From: Leucogyrophana mollusca
Taxonomy: Eukaryota > Basidiomycota > Agaricomycetes > Boletales
DNA length: 64,000 nt
Direction: 5' to 3'
NCBI GenBank assembly: GCA_021014945.1
Contig: MU266333.1
Span: 124,001 to 188,000, forward strand
Position numbers and translations under genes: made by a program
Notes under the pieces: generated by a model
The model's database searches: none
The model's input: only the letters and a program-made list of their open reading frames with translations
Told to the model about the DNA's origin: nothing
Shown: in pieces, positions 11,799 through 23,500 of the stretch
Layout: every line of letters starts with the position of its first letter
Position numbering within the stretch: the stretch's first letter is position 1

Positions 11799-12994
11799 AT
11801 GATCGGCCCAGGACTTGGCCTTCGTCTCTTACACCGTGCACTCGTTCAGCCTTCGAGACAGGGCGCCTTTACTGTCCTACGATTCCCTGCTGGACAAGGG
11901 AGATTGCTAACCTTCCCAGCGCGGAACCTGGCCAACCCAGCTCCAAAGTTCACCTCACCAGGCCGGCCTTCACTCTCCAGCTTCCTCCAGTTCGCACAAA
12001 CAGCTATAAGAAATGCAACCTACAGAGACGCATCGGCGTTTCGCAGCAGGTCGCCTCTGCGGCAGCCACGTCCTCCCAATCGCAGGTCGCCATTTGACTG
12101 GCTCAACTCCATCAACGGCCAGGTCATATTCTGGGGCATCATTGCGCTCAATGCAGGCGTCTTTCTTGCCTGGCAGTCCGCCATCGCTACATACGTATGT
12201 CCTCCACCAGCGACGTCTCACAACTAACAATTCATCTGGCGCACTAGCGACAAACAGGCGACCCGTCCCTGCTGCTGTTCATGCGGGACAACTTTCTCGT
12301 AAACTACAAAAACGTCACGTCGGGACGGATGTCAGTTCGCCTCAGCTCACCCCTCATGCCTAGCTGACCGCCGCGCAGATGGACGCTCGTAACGTCGTGC
12401 TTCTCGCACCAAGACGTCTCCCACGCGCTCTTCAACGGCCTCACGTTCTTCTTCATGGGCCCCGCCGTAATGGGCATCATGGGTAACAAGCGCTTCCTCG
12501 GGCTCTACCTCCTCGGTGAGTGTGCCCATCCTTCTTCCGCCCCGCCAACGCCATCTCACGCGCCGTGGAGGTGGGGTCTGTTGTAGCTTAGCGAGCCTCA
12601 CATGGAACCGCTTCTTCAAGCACGGAGTCATCTCGTCGCATGGTGCCAGCGGTCAGAGCTTTCCTCCTCTACCTACTCATACTCTCATACTCACACGCTC
12701 GCCCAGGTGCCATCATGGCCATGATCGCGTTCTACGCGTGCACGTTCCCCCGAAACACGTTCTACATATTCTTCGTGATTCCCTGCCCCGCGTGGGCCTT
12801 CCTCCCCGGGATCCTCCTCTTTGACGGCTACCGCACCCTCACGGACGCCGTGAGTGCCCGCTGCTCTGTAACAACACATGTACATGTACTGATCACGCTT
12901 ATGGCAGAGAACGACGACGGACACAGCGGGGCATGTGGGCGGGCTACTCACGGGGATCGCGTACTATGCATCTCGTGTCGCGCTTCGTCGGTAG
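11799..12994 (+). CDS. PCP1: mitochondrial rhomboid protease (PCP1-like)
   Basis: This is a rhomboid intramembrane serine protease, likely of the mitochondrial inner membrane (PCP1/PARL group). The N-terminus is Arg-rich and poor in acidic residues, as expected of a mitochondrial presequence. The first helix is GQVIFWGIIALNAGVFLAW. The loop and helices continue with LLLFMRDNFLVNY, WTLVTSCFSHQDVSHALFNG and FFFMGPAVMGIMGNKRFLG. Splicing at about 12651/12710 recreates the catalytic GASGA motif (SHGAS-GAIMAM), and the catalytic His lies in DTAGHVGGLLTGIAYY near the end. The protein ends ASRVALRR with TAG at 12992-12994. At least five introns are present. An ATG upstream in another frame was ignored because only this start gives a leader in frame. 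Confidence 0.88.
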
Positions 12995-13303
12995 GGGGTG
13001 TAATATCATTACGATAGCCCGAGAATTGGTGGGGATACTCCGGGCTGCTTCGGCTCGCCTTTTGCGTGCGCTAAGTAATTGTCTCCTACGATTCGCAAAG
13101 TACGGAGAACGAGTCAATCAGATTCTGGACGTACAGTCAAACCGCTCTCCCAGGCTCATTTAGTGTATTGAGTCACCTAGGGTAGGCCCCTGTCAGAGGG
13201 TGAGAGCATTGTGATTTAGTGCCCCGGCCGAACGCGAATTGAGGCTGCGCCCCTGTGAAGGTCGATCACGATCGACCCTGGATCACTCTACACCACAGTC
13301 CCA
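12995..13303. promoter_or_regulatory. intergenic region with an 8+8 bp inverted repeat
   Basis: The region separates the rhomboid and ICMT-like genes, both on the plus strand. At 13260-13277 it contains a perfect inverted repeat GGTCGATC-AC-GATCGACC, 27 bp ahead of a TATA box. The position suits a transcription factor site for the downstream gene; the binding factor is unknown. Confidence 0.4.
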
Positions 13304-13310
13304 TATAAAA
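13304..13310 (+). promoter_or_regulatory. TATA box of the ICMT-like gene
   Basis: TATAAAA lies 54 bp upstream of the ATG at 13364, with a pyrimidine-rich segment (CCTCTCCCCTTC) between them. This is a normal TATA-to-start layout. Confidence 0.65.
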
Positions 13311-13363
13311 CTCATTGCTCAGAATCCTCTCCCCTTCACGCGTTCTTCAGGGCTCACAGCGAA

Positions 13364-14272
13364 ATGTACCTCTTAGGGCTCAACCTCTCTTCCTCCCAAG
13401 GCATTGAGGCCGCAGTCTCCTGCACGACCCTCTTCTCCCTCTTCCTCGTCTTCAACCAAGCCGGCGCCGCCGAACACGCCGCGACCACCCACGGCGGGCC
13501 CGTCCGCCTCGCGAGCCAGCCAACGTCCCTCGCGGGGACGCTCGTCACCCCCGTGCACAATGCGGCGTTCATGCTCCCCGTCGCGGCCTTCCCCGCCGCG
13601 GTGGCCCTAAACGGTCTCGCGCAGCCCGCGTGGATGCTCCGGTGGGCGCTCCCCGGCGGTGTGGGCACGGGCCTTGGGACGACAGGGGCGAGGCTCGGCG
13701 CGTGCGTGGCGTTCTTGGGGGTGTGGCGGCTCGTGGGGTGGACGCTGGCGCACCTCGGGTCGCAGTTTCACTGTATTGCTGTGCGTCTGCTGCCTGCGCT
13801 TGTGCTGCGTGACCCCGGAGAGGGGCCCGCCTGACCCCGAGTTTCGTTCCAGCGCCGCGAAAAGTCCACAGTCGTCTCGACTGGTCCGTACAACGTCGTC
13901 CGCCACCCGCTGTACAGGTGCGTGCCTTCCCCTCGGCTGCTAACATGGACACGCGTACGTGGGGCTGATCAACATGATTAATACGCGCTACGCAGCTTCC
14001 TCCTCGTCCAGCACGCCCTCTGCGCGATCATGTTCTGGTCCTACGTCCCGCTTGTCGGCCTCGTCACCTCGGCGGCGGCGTTCGCGGTCAAGATGCCCAT
14101 CGAGGTGCGTGCGCTGTGTGGTCTGGCTGCGTCCAGGTCGCTGACGCGCGGTTTCGCTTTTGTTTTTTCGCATACGTAGGAGAGCATCATCGAGGCGGAC
14201 CCCTTGATCGGGGCCGAGTATAAAGAGTACGAGAAGAAAGTACCGTCGAGAATCATTCCGTATATCTGGTGA
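13364..14272 (+). CDS. isoprenylcysteine carboxyl methyltransferase-like membrane protein
   Basis: The gene encodes a membrane methyltransferase of the ICMT/PEMT type, which methylates prenylated cysteines or other small substrates using S-adenosylmethionine. The first exon, starting MYLLGLNLSSSQGIEA, contains several hydrophobic segments (for example VSCTTLFSLFLVF and GACVAFLGVWRLVGWTL). After an intron comes STVVSTGPYNVVRHPLY, the G.Y..VRHP.Y motif that lines the cofactor site, then VQHALCAIMFWSYVPLVGL. The last exon has EADPLIGAEYKEYEKKVPSR and ends IIPYIW, matching the E..L...FG.EY..Y...VP..IP pattern. The stop is TGA at 14270-14272. Such genes are often multi-copy in mushrooms, so orthology to the true Ras/pheromone ICMT (STE14) is not claimed. 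Confidence 0.8.
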
Positions 14273-14606
14273 ACGGGTTTGAGGGGGGCGGGTCTTTCTC
14301 TCCAGTCTCTAAACACAAAATCACATTTTATAACGTGACCGACTACTGACCTCACACACGATATGCGGTATGTATACACAGCTACAGCGGACTAATACAT
14401 GATGCAGTATATGTAGGCATGGACGAGTAATCTATGGTTGCGCCTGCAAGACTAGCTTGAACTGCGAACATCTATTTCTATACAACAGAAACCTCGTTCT
14501 CCCTCGGGTTTCAGCAAACTTGGAATGAGCTCATCGGCCTTTCGCGGGAGGTGAGATCGTTATTGGGCCAGTTTCCAAAATGAGAGCCTGACGAGAGCGC
14601 TACCAG
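14273..14606. other. convergent 3' flanks
   Basis: This interval lies between the ICMT-like gene (+) and the secreted protein gene (-). No gene is recognised. Confidence 0.5.
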
Positions 14607-14936
14607 TCAGCCAAAGACACGCGCACGAGCGGGAGGAAGGCAAAACGCACCCAGAGCCGGACCATGGCACCCAGCGTCCCGGTAGAGGTTCACCTCGTGC
14701 TTGGACGTGTACACGAACGACCGGACCTTGTCATTCAGGGCGTGCGAGACGTTGTGGCAGGCACATATCGTGCTGACTTTGGGGTAGGAGTACACCGCGG
14801 CTTTTCCGCGGCACGAGGTCTCCGGGTAGAGCTTCATGAGGAATTTTTCGGAGTAGTCTCCGTGCGAGGTCTGGCAGGCCGCGCTGGCGAAGCCGGCGAG
14901 GGCGAGGAACGCGAGGGCTGTGGTGGTGGAGCGCAT
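14607..14936 (-). CDS. small secreted cysteine-rich protein, family copy 1
   Basis: The protein is about 109 residues. The start chosen is the ATG at 14934-14936 (MRSTTTALAFLALAGFASA), because it opens a textbook signal peptide with predicted cleavage before ACQTSHGD; an open frame continues upstream but lacks that logic. The mature part has six cysteines and the pattern LYPETSCRGKAAVY ... ICAC ... NDKVRSFVYTS ... VNLYRDAGCHG. This pattern recurs in the plus-strand gene at 31847-32360, so the two are paralogs. The repeated aromatic-rich strands with Gly recall beta/gamma-crystallin-like folds, but that is speculative. Its role is unknown; an extracellular or cell-wall function is inferred from the signal peptide. 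Confidence 0.72.
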   Translation of the reverse strand: MRSTTTALAFLALAGFASAACQTSHGDYSEKFLMKLYPETSCRGKAAVYSYPKVSTICACHNVSHALNDKVRSFVYTSKHEVNLYRDAGCHGPALGAFCLPPARARVFG

Positions 14937-15046
14937 CTGCGGGGACTTGGAATTAGTTTTCGACGGAAGGGTGGGCGGGGTGGGGGAGACGCACTGTACT
15001 GGACTGCTCGGAGGAGGTGATGTCGAGTCCAGCTCGGATGTCGTGC

Positions 15047-15053
15047 TTTTATA
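15047..15053 (-). promoter_or_regulatory. TATA box of secreted protein copy 1
   Basis: TATAAAA on the minus strand, about 110 bp upstream of the ATG at 14936. The paralog at 31847 has a TATA box at nearly the same distance. Confidence 0.6.
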
Positions 15054-15899
15054 CATCGCCGGGTAGCAGAGGGCAAGAACGCTCGGCGACTCGGTGGGTT
15101 CTGACCTTGAACGTGCGGCGGAGCCTCGCAGGTGCTGACGGCGGACGAGCAGGAGACCTGTAAGCGCTGTCAGTGATATTCACTCCTGTCGATGCCGACC
15201 GCCAGTTCCTGGTCACCGGTCAAGCTTCGGGAGTTGGTACCGCTGGGGGTTCCCTGGTGCTTAATCAGAAGCGAGACGCACTCATGGTGCTGGGGTGACC
15301 GACTGCGTAGCTTTCATTCTGGTGATAGAGAAATAAACCATTGGTTTTGACCGAATTGACGCGGTAGAAGTGAACGGAATGATTGCCTCTCGGGGGATAC
15401 ATACCGGAGGAGACGCACGGTGCATTTCAAACGTGCGCCTTGGGACATGCCTTTTTATGATGGCCAGGCGCGGGGCGGGATAGTTGACACTGACAGCTTA
15501 ATTAACGGTTGAAGAAACGTTTGTGGTCATGACGGTTCCTGTCGACTCCGAAGCGAACGTGCTGGATATACATACGCTATTCCTCGAACAAAGTGGGTGG
15601 CTCGGGACTACTCGGCCTATTCATTGAGTCAGCTTTCCGCGCAAGAGCTGGAGGTACTTACATGACAGCCATCAGGGCAACGGAACGATGGTGTAAAAGT
15701 GATTATCCCAGTCCAACCCCCCGCAAGGTGGCTGTCGATCAGGGTAACCCTCCATGTAGCCACCACCCGATGCCGACACCATGGTGGGCTGCACTCGAGA
15801 AGGCACCGGCAGGATTGTGGTTGAGGACTAATGAAATAACACCAATAAAAACTGCAGCAGATTTTCAATCCGCCCCGACGAGCTACAAGGGCGTATAAA
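15054..15899. other. intergenic, no gene recognised
   Basis: This is the upstream region of secreted protein copy 1 and the 3' flank of SEC63. Open frames are short and without family resemblance. Confidence 0.5.
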
Positions 15900-18455
15900 T
15901 TAATCGCTATCAGAGCTGTCCCCCCCATCTTGGTCATCGTCTGTACTGCTCTCGTCCTCACTGTCAGCTCCAGCATCCTGGCCCTTTTTAACAGCCCCTC
16001 CACGCATAGCTGCCATCTGCCCAGCCAATGAATCTTCCTCGGGATCAGATATCTCGTCTTCTGCCGCCTGCTCGTCGGCGTTGAGCGCAGATACATCGTC
16101 GATCTTCAGCTGATAGGGTATCCAGGAACATTAGCTAGCCAAAATGATAGGAGGAGCCATCTCCCACCCACCGATATATTCTTGCAGATCTCCTCGCCAA
16201 CAAGCGTGTCGCTGACAAAGTATACTTTCCACGTGAACAGGCCGACGTTCGGGGGAGCCTGGAACTGTAGCTTGTAGCACCGGTAGTCGCGATCCTTGTT
16301 GCCACTGGACAGAGGGACGTCCGAGATCTTCATAGGGGGGACTACTACTCTGTTCAGCTTATCGTCGGCGAGCACCAGCCACCATCCAGGTTTGCGGTAC
16401 TGTGTGTCTCACATGAGATTGTAAATCGAACAGTCAAGGTAAAACCCACCCCAGGCCAGTAAGGCGCGTGTGCCCATCCTCCCAAGTTGCCAGAGTAGTC
16501 CTCCACTTCCTTACGGCTGTTCAAGAATTGCTCGTCCTTTTCGTCGTTCGCTGCATCCCTTTTACGCTGCTCGCCGCCGTCGGAAGGGACCGCTGATGAA
16601 GTTGCGTCCAGCGGTGAGCGTAATCGCAGTTTGACGAGCAAGAACACAATCGACGAGGGCGTCACTAGGCGTTCACCAATGACTAGAATGACGGTAAGTC
16701 TAGTCACGAATCCGAACGCCTGGGGAAACAGCCAGACCTTTGAATGACACGTCAACGACATCGAGACGTCCCCACGTCTGAAGTGCCTTCTTTACTTCGG
16801 GTAGTCGATCGTCTTTTTTGGCTTCCAAAGTGGACACGAATGTTTCGACAGTATCAGCGCCTTCCGACTGCTCGGGTTGTGCCGCATCGCTAGCTTCGAA
16901 TCCAGGGAGTTGAGCGTAGTAGTTGTCTTCCTTGCCTGGAATCAGTGCCTGGGTCATATACGCGTGCAGGCGCATGATGGACAAAGTGGGCGATAGCCAG
17001 TTTCGAGCTGCCGATATACCAAGCAAAGCGTTCAATAGCAGGGGAGCCTGGAGCAACAGTTTCGTTTGCTCTGTGCGAGTTGTTTTAGTGAATGTGTAGT
17101 TTTCGCTGAGTCTCCATACCTTGTTCCATCGCAGCTGACGGCAGAGAAAGACGCAGGAAGTGAGCGTAGAGAAGAATGAGCGCCTTACGCTCAGTCCCAT
17201 GCAGGACACCATTAGTCTCCGCCAAATGCTTCACATCTCGCCATTCCTGACCAAGTTTCGAGTCAATCTGCTCGTCCAGCTTCTCCAACTCGCGCTGATG
17301 TGCGCCTGCGGATAAAGCGGCGGTCTCCCAGTTGTAAGCCTTCCCCAAGGTGCCGATGACCTCATTCATCCCAGAAGTCTCCTTGATCGATCGGAAGAAA
17401 GCAGCAGCGGTCGAGGCGTGGATGCCGTCCTTGGTTTTCTGTCGGCTACCAAACCACCATCGTCCCTGTTCACTCCCATGTCATTCGCTGGGGAAGTAAA
17501 CGCCAAGTTCACTACATACCACGAGAGCTGGCAATGCCCCACCAAAAAGTATCCCGTAGACACCAAGGACCCAAATGTTGTTCTTCCCTTCAATGATCCA
17601 CTTCGGGAGTGCGATGCCCATGGAGACTTCTTGTCTTCCATCGGGGTGGCCGTATTGCTCCCAGTTCCGCCGTATCGTTTCGTCGGTGAGTCTTCCCAAA
17701 TCACCCAGAGTCAGCGCTTCTGACCACACTGACACAACACGCAGAACAGAAATACGCACGACTTGTACGCTTTGGTGATATCCACGAATTTGTTGGCAAT
17801 ATCCTCCAGGGTCTCATTTGCAGTGGCTTTCACTTTGTCGGGGTGACTAAGAGCGTTGGGTTCAGACAGTATTCCCGCAAGGAACGCGCAAACATACTAT
17901 ATGCGGGATAACTTCTTGAAATGAGACTTGATCTCCTTCTCCGACACGCCCTATAGTACCGAGTAGAGAATATAAACCTTTGGTAGGCGTCATGAATAAC
18001 AGAACTGATTCACCGTTGATAGACCGAGGATTTCGAAAGGGTTGTAGACTTTGCTTTCCGGGTTAGAAGTGTTGGCAGCCTTGTAGGCGAGAAATGCAAT
18101 TGATGACCACCCGAGGGCGATGAATATAGCCCTGAAGCAAAATGAGTATAAAACCGCCTCGAGGCGAAAAGACCTTACCTTCTCCCAATCTTAGGTTTCA
18201 AGAACGAGCCCTGGTCACGCTTCCTGATCTGATTTCTTCGGTCGATGCAAGGTTGGCACTGGCAACCATTCCCGACATCTAGCTCTGGGAGTACAGTCAG
18301 AAAAATGGCGTTCCGCTCGGAGAACAATAACACCCACTATTAGAACCCAACGCCGAGAGCGAGGACAGTGTTATAGGCACAAGAATTATAGCAAGGACGG
18401 ATATGACAAAATAAGCAGCCATATTGCCTGCTTCATCGTAGTGATAGTTTGCCAT
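15900..18455 (-). CDS. SEC63: ER translocation protein SEC63
   Basis: SEC63 is the J-domain subunit of the ER translocon and recruits BiP/KAR2 for post-translational import. It starts MANYHYDEAGNMAAYF with an N-terminal membrane segment (VISVLAIILVPITL). A second follows (AIFIALGWSSIAFLAYKA), and then the J domain: YNPFEILGLSTGVSEKEIKS, the HPD motif restored by splicing (RI-YHPDKVKA), and DITKAYKSLTDETIRRNWEQ. A third hydrophobic segment (IWVLGVYGILFGGALPALV) precedes the Brl domain (LLLQAPLLLNALLGISAARN, RLDVVDVSFKV). The C-terminus has FTWKVYFVSDTLVGEE and a long acidic Ser/Asp tail (DSEDESSTDDDQDGG) of the kind bound by SEC62. The TAA is at 15900-15902. The gene is head-to-head with the coilin-like gene, about 200 bp apart. 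Confidence 0.93.
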
Positions 18456-18657
18456 GGTAGCGGGACGGTTTTTTGACCGTTCACGCTGTGCTTATGGCGG
18501 TAAGAAAGGAAGCTGGCCACGCTGTAGCGAACCAGCTATGTGCTGCACAAATATACCGACGTGGCGAAAGAGAGTAAGGGAAAAGACCGTGGGATACTTG
18601 CGAGCGCTTCACCTTTACAATCTACATGAGCTTGCGCTGTACATATCATAACAATTT
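18456..18657. promoter_or_regulatory. shared promoter of SEC63 and coilin-like gene
   Basis: About 200 bp separate two divergent start codons. No TATA box stands out on either strand. A common regulatory interval is inferred from the spacing only. Confidence 0.5.
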
Positions 18658-20290
18658 ATGCGCATCAGAGTGTCCCTTGTGCATCCTTTCCCCGTCTTCA
18701 AAGCATGGGTCCCCGTCGATGGCGCCGACAGTATACAGACAGTAGAGCATTTAAAGAATGACCTATGCTCACGACTTGCAGTTCTACGCGACTTGCGCGT
18801 CAAGTCTCGTGAACTGATCCTCCTCGTGGATGAGTTCGAGCTCTTGGATGACAGTCCGATCTCAATCGTTCGAGATGGCGACCTTGTCTGGTCAGTGCAA
18901 CATCCGCTTCACTCCCTGTCATATTTTGACAAGCTCAGCGTCAAGAAAAAAGTCCCGGAAACCGGTCCTTCCGTTGCACAAGGTGTATCATCTGGTCTCA
19001 ATGACCTGAAGCGCAAGCGGCGCTCGCCGACCCCCTCGGAATCGTCGTCAGAAACTTCCTCATCTAGTTCAGAGAGCAGCGACACGAGCTCTGAATCATC
19101 CACGAGCGACTCTTCCTCTTCGGAATCATCATCTTCTGACAGCGACTCAGATTCCGGCGACTCATCTATACTGCCTGCACCGAACCCGGTGCACTCGTTA
19201 CGCAAGCACTCACCCATCGTAACCCCGCAAAAAGCCCAACAGGCGTACGCTCTCCTTCTTATGTGGACCCCCCTATCTGCTCTGATCATCATGGCAGTGC
19301 CTCCTTCGTACCTCCCGGCTATGGCAAGCAGTCAACACGGAGTCGAAATTTGCGTAGACGACGCAAACGGCAATATGACAAGGAAGATCCCGGTCAACCC
19401 GCTCCCCCAGCGAAAACCTCCGCTGCAAATGCAGTCGCCCTAGGCGACAAGTCGACGACTACCAGCTCACCAGAACCTCTTGTAGACGAAGGCGAGAATA
19501 TTGAGCCCCACCTGATGATGATGTCGTTCCGCAACAAGAACAAAAGAAAAGGATTCAAGCAGTCCATGACAAAGGTTCTTCCCGCCAAGATAATTTTCTC
19601 GGAACTCGCAAAGGAGGTCGGAGAGATGCCTGTACCTTCCTCCCAGAGCGCAGGTCTTTCTGTGGTCGCTGAGACCAGCACCCAGCCACCTCCTCGCCTC
19701 ATCCCTCCTTCGGAACGAAAACACCTTCCGCCCAATCTCTTCGTCACCAGCGTGGACGTAGAAGAAGGGATGAAGCATAGTAAGAAAAAGAGAAAAACCC
19801 ATCAGCAGGAGGATGGCCCTGAGCGACCCTACGGCGCCGGGTACGCTGACGATACGGTCCTTGACTATGGCCACGCGCAAGAACCAGAACTAGCACAGAC
19901 CTACGATGCTCACAAGGCCTCCGAAGAGGAGTTTCAAATCACTGCGATCGAGAAGAAGTGGAATTCCTACGCGAAAGTAACTGACAAGTCACAGCTACGA
20001 TCCGGGAGCGTCGTTGGCTGGAAGGTACGCATGAGGAGTCCTCGTTTGTATTTCTTTACTGAATGTGTTTGCAGGGGCTCGCGATCAACCCATCCACTTT
20101 TACGCCAGAGATGCTTACAACAGTCGCTCGCGTCATCGCATGCGATGACGGAAACGTTACCACCCGAGCTTTGCGTCGGCCGGTTCAGATTTCATTCAGT
20201 GGCGTTGTGGAAGAAGACGCCGATCCCGAAGATGAAGAGTGCTCTTGGGGCGATGTGATCGCATCGGAGTGGAGGGTTATCGAGCTATAG
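18658..20290 (+). CDS. coilin-like nuclear body protein
   Basis: Coilin scaffolds Cajal bodies, where spliceosomal snRNPs mature. Three coilin-like parts are visible in order. An N-terminal ubiquitin-like domain (MRIRVSLVHPFPVFKAWVPV ... LILLVDEFELLDDSPISIVR, about 85 residues) is followed by a Ser/Asp/Glu-rich linker with KRKRRSP. After an intron near 19243-19294 comes the basic motif VPPGYGKQSTRSRNLRRRRK, like the SRS-RR-KRR motif of plant coilins. The C-terminal part (LRSGSVVGWKGLAINPSTFT ... TRALRRPVQISF ... DVIASEWRVIEL) matches the atypical Tudor domain of coilin. TAG is at 20288-20290. The identification rests on architecture and motif pattern; sequence similarity outside these parts is low, as is normal for coilin. 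Confidence 0.72.
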
Positions 20291-20594
20291 TTATCGTGCC
20301 ATGTCTGATACGTAGCCCCATGGGCATCATTATTTGGAGATTCACGGCCGAATGGCAGTCATACGCAAGGGAGGACACGGGTTGTCGCTTAGCCGGCAAC
20401 ACCCGACCAGACTTGAGGAATTTTCTTGCCGTGTTCTCAGAGTCAGGGTGATTCTGCCGCTTGGGACGCACAATTGTTCGGCATTCTCTAGGCTTTAAGG
20501 GCGTTTATCTTTCCGTCTTTCGCCTTTTCTTTCCCAGATTATTATCTTTCACTGAACCCATAGGTTTGTTCCCAACCCATCGAGGTCAGCGACC
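20291..20594. other. intergenic, promoter of the PPR gene
   Basis: Pyrimidine-rich DNA (for example TTTCCGTCTTTCGCC near 20508-20522) precedes the next start codon. No gene is seen. Confidence 0.4.
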
Positions 20595-23500
20595 ATGCTG
20601 CCAAAGGTCGCCAATCACATATTTCTGCACACGTCGCGTGCGGTCGCGGCTGTACAGAACCAGACCAGCTACACTATCCGCAATGTCCTCCAGCTACAGT
20701 CCTCTGCGGGCCCCTCAACTACGCCAACTGGTCTAAATGGCTGGAACGGCGCTGGCTCTTCCAGCTGGGGTAGCAACGGTACTGGCCCGGGAGGTGCTAA
20801 ATTCAACGCCGGCAGTCGGTTTTACAACGGTTATACAGTCAGTCGTATTGGCTTGCGCGACGTTGGTCGGAGGGCTAATATGCTGTCGTTTCCCTGTATA
20901 GGGTGCAGGTCGTGCCGTCACTCAAGCAAATACATCTACTTCGCAAGATGGAAACGCGGGTCAGAACGACGACCGAGAGGAAGTCGCTCCCAAGCGCGCG
21001 TCGCTCAACTCCTCGAAGAGGACTCGCATGCGCAGGCATAGTCTTTCACTCGGTACACACGGTCGGCAGGAACGCGGCGAGACGCTTGGCGTCTTGCAAA
21101 CGGTTCAGATGCACGTCAGGTCTCGGCACGCCTTCGCCACATCCTCCTCGAACGACTCTACCAGTTTACCCTCTCGACCACCCCTTGTGAGACGTAACTC
21201 CACCGCGGTACCACCTACCACCTCCGGTCCCATAGACGACATTCCACCCACTCTCATATCCTCGACCAAACCCTCTGAACCCGAACGTCTCTCGTCCACC
21301 GACCCGGCAGCTCCTCAGTCACTCACAGAGCCCTCGAACCCCGCTGACGAGGAGTCAATCAAGTACAGTCCCGCGTTTCTTGCAATTAAGGATGCCATGC
21401 AACGCAAAGATGGTGCTGGCGTTCTTCGTGAAGTGCAGGCCCTTCGCACGTCTTACCCGAACCCCACGATCTATGAATTCAACATGGCACTAACCGCTCT
21501 GCATGAAACGCGTCGTGAAGGAGAGCCTATAACACTGCTACTTGAGACGTACAACGATATGGTTCAGCGTTCGATAGCCCCCAACTATCGCACCTATGTC
21601 ACCTTGATTCTCGCTCTCACTGAGCGTGACCACGAGGTTTATAAAAGCATCACGTCGCTGGAGACTAGGATGAAAAGGAGAATGCTGCACGGCCGGCCAG
21701 AGATCGCAATGAACCCTGCAGATCAAAAGCGCATTGAACAGCTGAAAGCAGAGAATAACTTTGGTTCCGCCATGGCCATGTTCGAAGCGGCAGCCGTTAT
21801 CGGCGCTCGTATGAAGATTAATCACGCAATCTATCACGGTCTTCTTCGCTCTTGCGCGTACCATGCCAATGTCGACGCCGCTATCCACGTCTACGCTCAT
21901 CTCGAGAGTCGCCCCGACATCTATCCTACGTCGATTGCCTTCGCACATCTGCTCTCCGTATACACCAATGCCGGAGACCTTCATGGTGCCAAGGAGGTTT
22001 TCAACGAGTTTAAGGAAGCCACGAAAGCTGGTCGCATCAGGTGGACAACTTTTGACAATGCCGCGGTACCGGAAACCAACGTCGCAAGCAGCACCGCCAG
22101 GAGTCAATTGCAGGTATGGAACAAGATGATCGAGGCGTACTTCCGTTGCGGTCAACCTGCAGGCGCTTTACGTTTGCTGGAGACCATGATGGATAACAAT
22201 GCAGGGAAAGAGTCCGCAGAAGTTCCCCCTCCAGCGTCATCGACTTTCACCCATATCATCGCTGGTTTCTGCAACTCTGGTGACGTACCCACGGCGCTCT
22301 CTTGGTTTGATAGGTTATTGCAACAGGGCACCGCAGCGCGTCATCCTTTCGAGTCGTCGCTCATCCCCGCTAGACCCGATCAGATCGCCTGGATGGTAAT
22401 GCTGGAAAGCCTCGCCACCCATGGTATGATCGAGGATCTCAATCGGCTCTTCTCTGTCTTGGTCGAAATTGCTGCTCGTGACGGACTGGAGATTCGTGCC
22501 ACCGATCGTCTCATAGTCCTCGAAGCTAACGTGCACTACTTGGAGTCTACTCCCGATATTACCCCAAGCGCCGCCATCAAGGTCCTAGACTTCCTCACAG
22601 AGCACACCATCGAACGCGATCTAAGCGAGCGTCATCGTGTTATCTATCCCCGCGACCTGTCGGGACTTGTCGAGCGTTTGTTCCAGCAATACTCCCGGTT
22701 CGGGGTGTCGGAAACGGGCATTCGGCTGGCGGAAGACCTCGTTAACTACGAAGAAGCCTTTGTTCAAAACTTGGAGCAAGCCGCTAATGTGGACTCTGTC
22801 GTCGAGAAGGACCGGTTGCGACATGCACGCAACGTTGTCTCGTCAATTCTTCCTTCTGCTTTGCAGGCCGCTACCAAGAAATCTCCGCCGTCGCTCCAAG
22901 AGACGTCTCGAATCATGCGCCTCGCTTACCGCCTCCGCCTCCCTCCCGTGCGCACCCTTGTTCCATACCACCTCCATGCGTACAGCGTTGCGAGCGAACA
23001 TGGAGACCTCGAGAAAATCAAGTTTAGCACCCTAGATCATCAAATTCTATTGGATGCAGCTCTTGCGTTGGAGGGCCCCGGCAGGGACGGCAAGGAAGAG
23101 CAACCGGCGATACGGAAATATGCCTACAAAGGCTTAGCCCCGCTACTCGTACAACTGTCGAAGAATAACTTCCAACTCGACTCGCTGAAGACGTCGACTA
23201 TTCAAATAATTTCCAGTGCTTTGTACACACGTCTGGATGCCAAGCAGATTCAAGACCTCTTCGCCAAGCTCTCGCCGCCTTACAGACACGCACTCGAGAA
23301 TAAAGAGGCTTCCTCCGCTCAGAATGCTGAAAAACCTTCGATCGAGATGTACCCGCCTCTCAACACCGTCAACGTTGACGCCTCATGGAGTCGCTACGTG
23401 GACGAATGGTATCCCTCGCATCCCGGTCTGAACGCTTTAGACGCCTACGCCCGTATCCACGAAGGCATCAAATCCAATAAATATCCTCACCCAGCAACCA

